A stretch of DNA of 64,000 bases, from assembly GCF_963678635.1 (NCBI RefSeq), contig NC_087071.1:33034141-33098140 (forward strand). The letters are read 5' to 3'. Numbering within the stretch: the stretch's first letter is position 1; every line of letters starts with the position of its first letter. This document shows, in pieces, positions 27,601-39,600 of this stretch. Source of the DNA: Symsagittifera roscoffensis. Taxonomy: Eukaryota; Xenacoelomorpha; Acoela; Convolutidae. Under the pieces are notes generated by a model, which worked only from the letters and a program-made list of their open reading frames with translations, made no database searches and was not told the DNA's origin. The translations under genes and the position numbers were made by a program.

Positions 27601-30600
27601 GTCAAACTAGTCAGAAGGCAAAAATTTTGCCACTTTTGTTTTCCGTCACGTATTCTCTGCAACCAGTAGCGGATCTAGTGGAATGGGGTCGGTAGCGGTG
27701 GATGCCCCTTTCACTCAACGACTCGACCCATTATTCTCCCAAATGATCCCTGATCCCCCCTTTGGCACTATTTTAATAAAGCCATTTTTGGCTATTCGAG
27801 CCTGAAATTTTTCTAAAGGCGCCTTTGGCATCAATATATCGTAACCGAAGGGGGAGTTTTGAACGCAGTTTTAAGGTCTAAGCTTTTCAAAAAAGGCCTT
27901 TGTATTCGGGTGCGTTTTAGTTCTTTCTTTTTTTTTGTTTTCCACGCAAAATCAGGTGCAACAAATAATCATCGGAATGGGTCGAGTGATATATGAAAGT
28001 AAAACTCATTCAGTCGTGATTCGAGCAAATAAAAAAGTTTCTCGGTATCGAGAAAAACTCACATGAAACTTTTGATCTAATTTCGATCTAATTTCAAGCG
28101 AATAAAGCGCGCGAGCAGGCTTATTTATGCTAAATTAAAGATGTTTGCAGTAGCTTGTTTGTACTTGATTATAGTTTTATTATGGTAAAACTAGCTTTTG
28201 AAGTTTTTGAAACGCCTTTAGCTAATCAAACTTTTCAAGAAATCAAAAAATTTTAGCTCAAGAAATATTAGTTTTTTTGTTTTTCTAAAAATTTTCTGAA
28301 AAATTTTTTGATCAATTTTTTTGACAATAAAACTGTCGAATTTGACTAAGCTATCATTTTTTTGTAAAGAAAATTAGATCACTTGTATCACTTCATTCAC
28401 GCAGAAAAAAAAACGAAATCATGAAAAATTTTAATTAAAACGAAATTCTATATGAAAAAAAAACTTTTGTTGTATTTTTTTGGTCGGAACATTCTGTGCT
28501 ATACTCAGGGGCGGATTTAGGGGGGGGGGGCGGGGGGGCGGACGCCTCCCCCCCCCCCCTTCAGGGATTCGACCCCCTGCCGACCCAAAGGGTCCCCCCT
28601 TTGATACTTTTTCAGAAATCCATTTTTGGCGGACCGACCCTAAAATTTTTCTAAAGGCGCCTTTGGCGCCAATATATACTAACTTTGAGGGGGAGCGCGC
28701 GCCAAAGAAAACGCGATTTTTTTGTCAAAATTTTTCAAAAAGTGCCCAAAAACGGCTTTTTTGACTGTTTTTTAGAAAAGACCTATCATAATGAATATGA
28801 CTTTTTTTGAAATAAAAACAAGCCGAGACAATAGAATGTGAATGTATTATCGTAAATTAGTTTACTAAGTGGTAACAATACCTTTTTTTTTTAGGCTGAA
28901 TTTTTTTAGGCTGAAAAAGTCAACAAGATTTAAGATTTAGGAAAAGTCCTCCTCGTTCTCATTATCAAAACACATTATTAAAACACATTCTCATTATTAA
29001 AACACATTCAAACACATTATTTGAAACGAAACAAGTAAAAAACAATTAAACCTTTATAATATAGCCCAAAACCTAATAGACCGAACAAAATGAAAATAAA
29101 AGAAAACATTGAAAAAAAATTAAGACCAATAAGACGTTATTAAGCTCCCTCGCCCTCAAAACACACACACACGCACCACACACACACACACACGCACTTT
29201 TTTCGCTTGTCCAAGGACGCAATATGACGGCGATAAGCTGATAAAATATAGGCCGAAATCATGCGAGCAGAATAAAGTTTTTAACCAAAAAAAAGATTTA
29301 CGATGTCAATGTTTAAAAATTACAAACAAACACCAGAAGTGAATAAGAACATGTAAAGCAACCGTAATGTAAAAAAACTTAAATTCAAAGAAACGATTTA
29401 GTTGGATGATAAAAACAAAGCGGAAACCAAGCCGACAAAAAGCAAACCGAAAGCGACAAAGTTGAGAATTCCAAAAATTACAAAGAATTATCATTTTTTA
29501 AAATTTGAACTGCGAATTTATTGGAAAAACTAATATGGATGCACAGTGAGAGTAATAGACCAATAAGAGCAAATATACGACGCACTAACTGCATGCATGT
29601 CGCGTACTGCATGCATGCTGAACTCTACAGACAAAGTTGCTTACGGTAAAAGTGTCTATCACCCGATTGCCACACCCTTGGTATCGCAAGGGTAGAACTG
29701 TGGTGGGGAAATTCTGTGCAGCAAAGAAAAATTTGAAGAAATGGAGTGTTCATAGTGTTTTGAAACTCCCCCTTGTTTTTATCTTTAAATTCGTATATCT
29801 TTTTTTCATATAGCTAGATCAGTCGAAACGGGGTTAATTACTTATTTTTCTTCACGGAATTTATCGACCAGGATTTGTTTTTCATTGATCATTGAAATTT
29901 CGAAAAAAAAAATTCCTTGAATGAGTAAAATGAAAAATTATTGTGTGCCATGAAATTACCTAAAATTTGGTGACTAAACTTTTAAACTGTTTCACAGTTG
30001 CATAAACAATTACTTTGCCCGAATAAAGATTTTAAGCAGAACAAAAATGTACACAAAAAATTCTTGTAAAATTACCATTTACAGGAGTAAAATAAAATAC
30101 TGAAAATAAATACACTAAAATAATGCGCAGAGCAAAAAAAAACAAATTAAACTCAACTTAAACTCAACTGACAAAACATTAGACAACAGATAAAAGGCCG
30201 TCACTTATATTTGAAGCAGAATTTTTCCCGTTTGATAAAAAAACAAGTCCTGGTCAGGTTCGAAGCTAAGTGAGGCCGGAGAAGCTATGAAAATTGAATT
30301 CTTTTTGCGTCAAGGTAACAGCAGGAGATTTGTTAAGATAAGTACTATAAAGAAGGTGGTTTATGGCAAAAAAATCAGTACCCGGTTGCAATTCCCTTGC
30401 TAATTTCAAAGGTAAATATCTCTTTAAGTTTGTTGAGACGAAAAAAACTATGAAGTTCTAAAACTTTTCTTGGAGTAATCGTTTGCACAGGTTAAAATTA
30501 TCCAAACAAAAAATATAGATTAAGTGATTTCGTGAGTGATAGGTAGACTGCGTAAAGAACAGAAATTCCATATGTATTGAAGTCAAAACGCACTTAAATA

Positions 30601-33600
30601 TCTCTGAAAAGTATTGGAAATCATTTTTTAATTAAAATCACTAGATCGACATTTTTTATCAAAGCTTCAATCAGTATTGTTCAACTTTTTTCAGGAACAA
30701 GAAGTTTTGTTCAACCTAGGACGTTTCCATTTTCTACGTTGAGTTTTAAATTTGCTTATAGAGAAAAACTTTGCGAGTTCAGTTTTATAGTAAATGCCAA
30801 ATCGCTGGCATCATCCTTTTTAATCAGCAATTCTGAACAAAATATTGAAAAACACTGCTCATTTTGACTTAGATTTCAGTTCATCTTTGATTTTTTCCAC
30901 CTAAAGACATAGAATAATTAATCAAAATTGCACTAACATTTGACCGCTTTAATTGCTCAAGATCACCGATTTTGCCAATAATTTGGCTCTAACCATTTAG
31001 CTTATTATAAATGTATTGGACAACGTCTAAGATTTTAAAACAACTCTAATCTTCACGCTAAAATTATTAAGGAATGAAATTGTTTCGAAGTTGTAGGCTT
31101 CACAGCCTTTTTCATAATTTTGAAACTATGCAATGTTGTTGTTTATATAGTTTCGGTCAACGAATTTGGACTGTTAATTGACCTCAAATTGCTCATTTTG
31201 ACGTGAAATTTTTTCTCAGCACTGATTTCCACACGTAAAAGCTGTTTAACTTAGAATACTATGGTTTCTGACCGATTAAACTCCCAAGGTCACAGATAAT
31301 GCCAACAATTTGGCATCAGTCACAATTTGTTGGTTAAGAATTGTTGTTTTAAAGCGTTGAAATTGCAACAGAAAAAAAATAGAACGAATTGTTAACAAAA
31401 TATTGGACAACGTTTTAAATTTATTTTAAAAATTCTGCCCTTTAGATTGTGAAACAGAGTTGACAATTCGACCAACATTTCAAAACTGTTTTTGAACTGT
31501 CAAGAGAGCGAACTTAAATGGGACCAAGTTTAAGCAACACTACCCAGCCCGGAAAAATAACCAAAAAAATTGCATGTAGTTCTTAAGCAGGGGCACAACA
31601 GCGGTTCGCCGTGATGAGCTGTACAGCTCGTATGTTGGTCCTATCCCTCGTGGATAAATGATCTTAATGATCTTAATAAAGTTAACATCCTCCCCCCTAA
31701 ACACGTTTAGGGGGGAGGATGTTAACTTGGTTCTAAGTTGCGAATTTTCAGCCAATCAGAATCGAGCATTTTACATTCAACGCTGTGATATGCCTTGCGA
31801 TATCGATTGAAAACAAGTTGTAATTCAATACTGTATTTTGGATATTGAATTTAGGTTTTCTGTTTCTTTTGTTTTGGTGTTGTACTGAGAGATAGATCAT
31901 TGTTAAGAACTCTGATCTCTCGCTTAATCTCAGTGTCATCACTTACGTATGACCTTGAGCATGCCATAAAATAATGATTGAGCACCAAAGGTTAGCTGTA
32001 CATACCTATATAAATACTGCTACTGCAGTAGCGGTATGACACACCCCCCTCGGTGGAAGAAATAAATTATACAACATCAGTAGGATAATTTATTTAAAAA
32101 GAGTTTTAATTTACTCAGTTCAAAAGGAAGTCTCTTTGGAGAAGTGACGAGTTTGGATTACGTAATTTTTTCAGTTTTCCTCCAGCTCTATTTCCCAACT
32201 CGGGTTCCAATCTACTTCCTCGTCTAAAGTAGCGTATCCGAATTTTCGCATAAACAGATGTCTTTCGAGTCGTCGTACTTTCGATTCCAATGGTCTGTCA
32301 TCCCGATTTTTGAAATCTCTCAGTTGATTTCTGTATTCTTTAAGTGCCTCCTTTAAAAGACCTCCTCCTGTAAGGTTTTCTGATATTTCTTTGATTGAAT
32401 GCTTTATCGGATCTCCGAATCGTTTGGGTTCTTTGTTTTTCGTTTGTCTAGAACTTCGTCTAATACCTGACTCTTCCGTACTTGATTCGTCCGAAAATCT
32501 TTGTGGTGGTTCGAAGTTTGTGTCCAATTCCGAGCTTTGTTGAGGATTTTCTCGAAGTTCATCCGCAACTCACTGCACTCCTCTTTTTAGCAATTGGTCC
32601 GCGTACTTCTCCCATTCGGACGGTGCCAAATTGCGATTGTGAAATGTGTCAACTATATCTTCTAGAGGAGTGTGAGAATCAATGCATTTCAGTTTCGGAC
32701 GCTGTTTTGCTTTCGGAGTAGAACTTGACTGAATTTTGGTATCTACTGTTTCTGATTCCGGCTTAGATGTTGCTTGCTCTTGTTCCGGGTTGGCTGCAGT
32801 CGCAGCTTGATTTGTCCCCTGTTGTTTCTTGCTGCGGCCTTTCTTTTCCTTTCCGCTCTTCTCCGGCTTGTTTATGTTGTTTTCCTCTGTATTTGGTTTT
32901 GGGCCCGCCAAATTGGGTTTTGCTCTTTTGACTGCAAGATTCAAGCCTCCCCCGGCTTCTGTGTCCCTTGAAGTGACTATTGTTTGGCTCTTCTGAAAGC
33001 GCTCTATTGGATTCATTGCATCTGCGATTTCCATTTCTCCTTGAAGTTCGTCCTCCGATTCCATCTCCTCTAGTAGTTCTGGATCCTTTCGAAGTATTGT
33101 CTTTGGTGGTGATTTACATTGATTTTCTACTTTGTCCTCCACAAATCCTTTCTCCCAAGAGTAGATCATTTCCTTTCGAAGATCGGGATTGAGTTGCCCT
33201 GTCTCGTCCACTAATTTCCTGATGTCGTTTTTAGCCGCGTCCCTTCTTTCGTAGTTCCAGCGGGCGTTCGCCTCCAACAATTCCTTTAGAGCTTTGGCCC
33301 TTTCTTTGTCTCGGTCCGATGTTAGCTGCTGCTTGTGCAGTGGGCTTGTATCCCTGCTCAGTTGTCCCTTGCGCACTATTTTTAGATTCTCTCTCGACTG
33401 GTCAATTCTCCGTTTCATTTGAGAGGCCGTCAGTGCTGAGCGTTCCAAGTGCTGTTTGTCTAAATAATCAGAATTATTTAAAAATCTATCCCTCACAATT
33501 TTAAATTCTGATTTTGGTAGTCTGCCGAAATGTGCTTGAAACGGGGATACTTGAAATGTTTTCTGCTTGTTCCACCGTAAATCTCTCATTATAGTGCTGA

Positions 33601-36600
33601 GACATAATTTGATTGATTTATTATTTTCTTCGAGCATCATCACTCCCAGTCTTCTTTTTATTGTTTGAATTGTACGTTCAACCAAACCACAACCTCTGTG
33701 GTCCCCCACCGGACAGAATTTTTGCTCGATATTGAGTTCCGAACAGAATTTTTTTAGAGTTTTTCCCTTAAAGCCTGAAAATTGGTCCGAACGAATTGAT
33801 TCAGGGACTCCATGTGTGTCGATATATGATCTCAAGAATTTTACTGTGCACTTTCCACTTGTGGATTTTGTAACCTTCACTGATGGAAATTTCGAGAATC
33901 GATCTATAGCTACTAAAAGGTAGATTTTTTTTCCTTTTTGATTTTCTATAGGCCCCGCGTAGTCTTGTTGTACCTCCTGTCCCGGCTGCGTGAGCAGTGG
34001 CAGTGGTTTTGACGAATTTTTCGAAATGAGGTATTTTACATTCTTACCATATCTGGTACAGCTACGACACTCCTCTGCCAAATTCACAATGTCCTTATTC
34101 ATGTGTGGCCACCACAGATATTGCGCTGCTCCCAACATAGCTTCTTGTCCTGGGTGCCCTCGATGTATTCGTTTCAGGACAGCTTGTCTCAGTTGAATTG
34201 GTACTGCTAGCCGATTATTCACCAAGATGCAGTCGTCCTGAACTGCCATCTGTGACCACAACGGATTTGTATAAGGTCCCATCAATTCGAATCCTTGTTT
34301 GTCCCCTCTCTCTACCACTCGCCTGAGGCGGTCCATCCACGTGTCTTCTGTGGTCAATTCTGCTAGTAAGTTTTTGTCGAACAGTTTTGCGAGGTTGTCC
34401 AGGGTCTCTACTTGTTGCTGCTTTTGCAGTCTCTTGCCCAGTCCCTTTGGCGGTTGAATTGAGCACACTTCCTCCTCACTCTCCGCCTCCTCTGTGGTTG
34501 TCAGGTCCACTTCTATTACATTCACCTCACTGAGTTTCCGTTCCGCCGATGCGATCGGTTTAGGCGATGTTGAACTCGATTCGTGTTCCAAGCTGTCGCT
34601 GACTTCTTGGGTATGAGCCACCAGTTCTCTATTTTACTGAACATCGTTATCTCCGGCTATTAACTGCCAGAATGAGAGCAGTCTTTGATCCGCTATTCTT
34701 TGTTGGTCCGGTTCCAACGACCATTTTACTCGTTGTGCATGACGTGTTTCGCTGTCGGAGCTGTCCCTATTTTTTCGGCCCCCTCGTATTATTTTTCTCG
34801 TACGTTGAACTGTCTCTGTGATCTCCTCCTCTCCCGAGAGTTCGTTAGTGTTGGAAAGTGATCGGTTCCACTTTGGGTCCATTAGGCTTTCTTCGCGCTC
34901 CTCCTTCCGCCAATCTTGTGGTGAGCTCGACTACCAGTCGTATGATCTGTTTTCATTTCCTGACATCTCGATCCTTGAGTCTGTTTTTTCTCTTTTTCTC
35001 AGTACTGGTCGTTTTTTGATTTTGCAATTATTTAAGACTGACTGTTTGCTGGGTTGATTTGACGAAAGAGTGATTTGTTTTTGGTGAACTGTTGTGTTTA
35101 GCTGTTTTTGCAGTCGTGGAAACTGTTTTCTCTCGTTCCGGTCGAGCTTTGTTCGGTTTTGACCGTTTTGGTTGCTATAGCAACCATTACTTGATGACTG
35201 TTTCCTAGCATTCCTTCTAGAACATTCTAGAACGTTTTCGTTCCGGTTGAGCGACCTTGATGCTTTAAGCCTACTGTTCCAGCAGTCGAACGCTTCGTGA
35301 AAGGAGTTTATTGTCGCTACTACAAACTTTTCGTCTAATTCTGATTCGGGCCAGGGATCATTGAAAGGATCACGCGATAAATAATCAACTATGCCCATAT
35401 CCCTCCCCGGAATGTGAACTATGTTGAACTGATATGGCAGTAACCGGTCAACCCACCGGGTTAAACGTGATTGGTAGGTCTTGTTCGATTGGTTAACATC
35501 CAATGCTGTTGTAAGCGCTTTGTGGTCAGTTGCGATGGTAAATGGTTTCCCCAGAAGGTAGTGTTTATATCTATCTACTGCCCAAACAACTGCCAATAAC
35601 TCCAACTCATTTGTTGAATATTTTTTTTCTTGGGCTTTTAAGTATCGGGATGCGAACGAAATTGGGACCCATAGCTCTTCATCATTTTGTTGTTCTAAAG
35701 TAGCCCCTAGCCCATCATGGCTAGCATCGCATTTAACTCGTGTTTCACGATTTGCATCGTAATAGTGTACTTTCGTAATATTTGCCACCGCCTCTTTTAT
35801 AGCATTAAATACTACTGTGTGATCATCTCCCCATTCGAATTTTTTCACCGGGAGTTTCATGTTTTTTAATTTTTTCTTTTGATTTTCTTCTTTAAGAAGT
35901 GGTCTTAATCTCTCAGTCAGACTTGCTACGTTAGGTATAAATTTAGCTAAGTGATTTATGCTTCCCAATAATGACCTTAGTTGCTTTAGAGATTTCGGCG
36001 TGTTCAAGTTTACTACCGCTTCCGTTTTAGTGATTTTTGGTCTAACCCCTTCTTCTGAGAGATGATGACCCAACCAATTCACTTCTTGTTTGAAAAATTC
36101 ACATTTTGATAGTTTCAATGCCAAATTTTCCGCATCCAATTTCTTTAATACTGCTTCTACTAAGTTTGCATGTTCGATTTCACTTCCCTTTGACACAATA
36201 AGTATGTCATCCAGAAAACAGAACGTGTTTTTGGCGTGGTTGATGGTTCTATCCATGGCCTTTTGAAATTCAGCTGGCATATCTGCTAGAACATAGAACC
36301 CTGTCAAGAATCTGTAAGTTCCAGTTGCTTTTCCGCCAACAATGTTAAAATTGCATTGCCTAGCTGTATCAGCAGCCAATTTTAATTGACTGTACGCATA
36401 TTTCAAATCTAACACCGAAAAATATAGCGTACCCTTTTTGTTTTCGGTAACAATCTGGCTTACCCCATCAATAAGTTCATCTACATTTGGCATTTGGTAT
36501 TTGTTTTTGAACAATTGTCTATTGATTGGTTTTGCATCCATTGCCAATTTTATTGAGTCGTCCTTCTTTACTGTTATCACAATCGGGGCGATAAAGCAAT

Positions 36601-39600
36601 CACTTGTACATTTATCAAGTTTTGTTATATGACCTTCTGTCAATAACTTCTCGATTTCTTTTTCGACTTTATCTTGTATGTGAATTGGGATTCTTCTCCC
36701 CTTTTCTTGAATCGGACATAGTGGGTATTTGAATTTTGAACTGACAATGTGATTTTTCGAAATGCCTTGTCTTTCAAATAAGTTTTTAAATTTAGTGAAA
36801 AATTTTTCTTTCCAACCTTCTGACTGCTCGCACATGAGCACGTCAAACCTGGTGAGTTCTTTTGGCGCTGGTCTTTGTGTAGTCACTATTCCCACTTGTC
36901 CTTGCAGGTCTAATCCCATGATGCATCTGGTTTTTCGTTCTGATACCAGAAAGGTTGCGCCCTTTACTTCCCAGCCCGCTGACCTCAGATTGGTTTTTAG
37001 GGCTCCCAGAATACTGATCGGTTGTTTATTGTAGTCCACAAATTTGGTTTGTAAGTTCAATTTATCGGACGGTATGAATCTCACTTTGTTTGGTTTTTCC
37101 ATAATTTCCTTTGTCGTGGCCCAGTTGAGAAATGAAACAGGACTTCCAGTGTCCACTGTTAATTGAATTATCTGATTATCTATTCGTATCATGGCCTTTA
37201 GTGATTTTACGCGATTCAATGTTGGATCGCGAATCGAATCTATTTTCTGAACTCGTACCACTTTTCCGTCTGTTTTGTTTCTCATTTCGTTGATTCGGTC
37301 TTTCACATATTTTGAAACTCGCTCTTTTTCCGGTTGGTAGGTTTGTATCGACATAACTTCAAATTCACTACATGACCCAACACCTTCACTGATCTGATCG
37401 CATTCCTCTACCGATCCTTCCGATTCTTCCGCAACTTCACTTACTTGTTGGGATCTGCACATTTTAGCGAAATGATTGGGTTTGCCACAGTGTTTACAGG
37501 TTTTCCCCATCGCTGGACAATTTTTTAGGTGTCCCTGTTCAAACGTCCTTCCACATCTATTACATGGTTTTGTTTTCGTGTTTTGATTCTTGTTATTATT
37601 CTGTCTTTTATGCGTTTCTCTTCTATTTGGAGTTTTGGTTGTCCCTCCAAAATTTCGAACTGCCATTACAGGTTCCTGTTTTACCCTCACACCCGAGGTG
37701 TAATTGCTACTTGATCCCCCTGTAGCCGCAGCATTAGTCTTCTGAAACGCCATTGTGGTTAACTTGCTATGTTCGAATTTTATAGCCCATTTTAAAACTT
37801 CCACCGGATCTAGAGTTTCGAATGTCAACGTGTCCTGCAATGTCATGTTTTTCATTTTCGAGATGAACAGGTCTCGCACTATTTCATTTTCCAATGCTCC
37901 CAGTACTGATCGGGCTGCTTGAGCAGTTAACGCTGCGTGGAATGATTCTAGAGATTCTCCAGATTCTTGCATTCTCGTAAATAACTTGTATCTTTCGTAT
38001 GTTACACATTTTACCTTTTGAAACGAGACTTCTGCCAAATCTGTTATTTCCCTGAACGTCATTTTCGATATTTCAACGTGCGGGCTCTTTTGTAGGAATC
38101 CCTTCTTTCCCTCTGTACCCAAAGATAAAAATAATCTTGACACCAGTTTCTTTTGTACTTCGTTGTAGAAGACATTGTGTCCGACTCGTGGGCCTCTTGT
38201 CTTTCTGTCTTCGTTCTCCAATACTACTCTATCCCTTGCTAGCTTATCTCTAAGAATCCTAGCGTTCCTCGCATCTTCGTTCTCCCCATCCCTGGGCGTT
38301 TCCGGGCGTGGTGGTGGTTCCTCTAATATGTGTTTTGGTTCTTCCAAAATAATCTCTGGGTTCACATTTTCTTTGACCGTAACCGCCATGAGAAATTGTT
38401 CGAACCAAATTTTAAATTGCCACGGAGGGTCTAGATTCGCTGATGCCCAAAATACCGGAATTCCCATATCCGTTCTGTTGTCTTGAGCTGCGAATCCTGC
38501 TGGCTGCGCCATGTGATATGCCTTGCGATATCGATTGAAAACAAGTTGTAATTCAATACTGTATTTTGGATATTGAATTTAGGTTTTCTGTTTCTTTTGT
38601 TTTGGTGTTGTACTGAGAGATAGATCATTGTTAAGAACTCTGATCTCTCGCTTAATCTCAGTGTCATCACTTACGTATGACCTTGAGCATACCATAAAAT
38701 AATGATTGAGCACCAAAGGTTAGCTGTACATACGTATATAAATACTGCTACTGCAGTAGCGGTATGACAAACGCTTAGCAAATTTAATTTAATTTAAGCG
38801 CTGGGGTGGAGGATCTTAACTTGTTCTATTAGGGGGGAGGATGTTAACTTGATCCCTTAGATGAATGCGCTGCTTAAGAGCTCAATTTTTTGAACAACTT
38901 CAAGCCCTAAACTTCGGAAACATTTGCGTTCAGCAGCGATATCGCTGCTGAACAAAAATGTTTTCGAAGTTGATGGCATTTTTTTGTCGGCGTTTTATGT
39001 GTTTCTTTTTATTTTGTTTAGTTTTCCTATACATATATATAGAAAAACTAAACAAAATAAAAAGGCACACATAAAACGCCGACAAAAAAAGCAAACTTCG
39101 AATAACTATTTCTATCTTGCTTCAGTTTTCAGTTCAAAACCAGAATTGTTTTAAAAATTTAAGGCGTTGTCCGATAAAAACTAAGATATAGATCATCTTA
39201 AATAATTCTGTATTTGTTCAGCAAATTTTCAAAATTAGACACATCTATACATCTATTGAGTTTCAAATCAAACAAGAAAGCTCGCATCAGCGGGAAACAT
39301 TGAACATTCTAACTGCCCTTCAACGTCTATGAAGTAGTTCTTGCTTTTAAAACAGAAGCCTGCCTAGGGGGGGGGGAGGGGGCGACCGCCTCTCCCACCC
39401 CTCAATTCTGATTGCCAAATTTTTCCAAAAGGTCCCCGGTGGTATATTTTTACAAGATCTATTTTTGGCCGGCCAGCATCAAAAATTTTGTAAAGTCGCC
39501 TTCGGCGCCAATATAACTAAAATTGAGGGGGGGGGGGGGAGCGCGCGCCGAAAAAACGCAATTTTTTGGACAAAAATTTTTCAAAATGTGCCTATAAACG

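Larger units (their letters stand above)
31784..38769 (-). mobile_element. Ty3/gypsy LTR retrotransposon, full length (6,986 bp)
   Basis: Two 258-bp LTRs (TGTCATACC...ATATCACA on the coding strand) differ at two positions that I can see. A 5-bp target duplication AACGC flanks it (31779-31783, 38770-38774). The PBS follows the 5' LTR directly, the PPT precedes the 3' LTR, and one long gag-pro-pol frame fills the interior in the order Gag, zinc knuckles, protease, RT, RNase H, integrase, which is the Ty3/gypsy order. No envelope-like ORF is present. The frame carries three in-frame stops, so this copy is probably not autonomous despite its young LTRs. Confidence 0.95.

Noticed and set aside
28480-28764. 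Gly/Pro-rich 94-codon ORF
   Set aside because: Lies within a hAT-like MITE; related frames in other copies are broken.
34818-35057. Plus-strand ORFs across the retrotransposon (for example 32482, 34818, 36762, 38175)
   Set aside because: Shadows of the minus-strand gag-pol frame; no family features.
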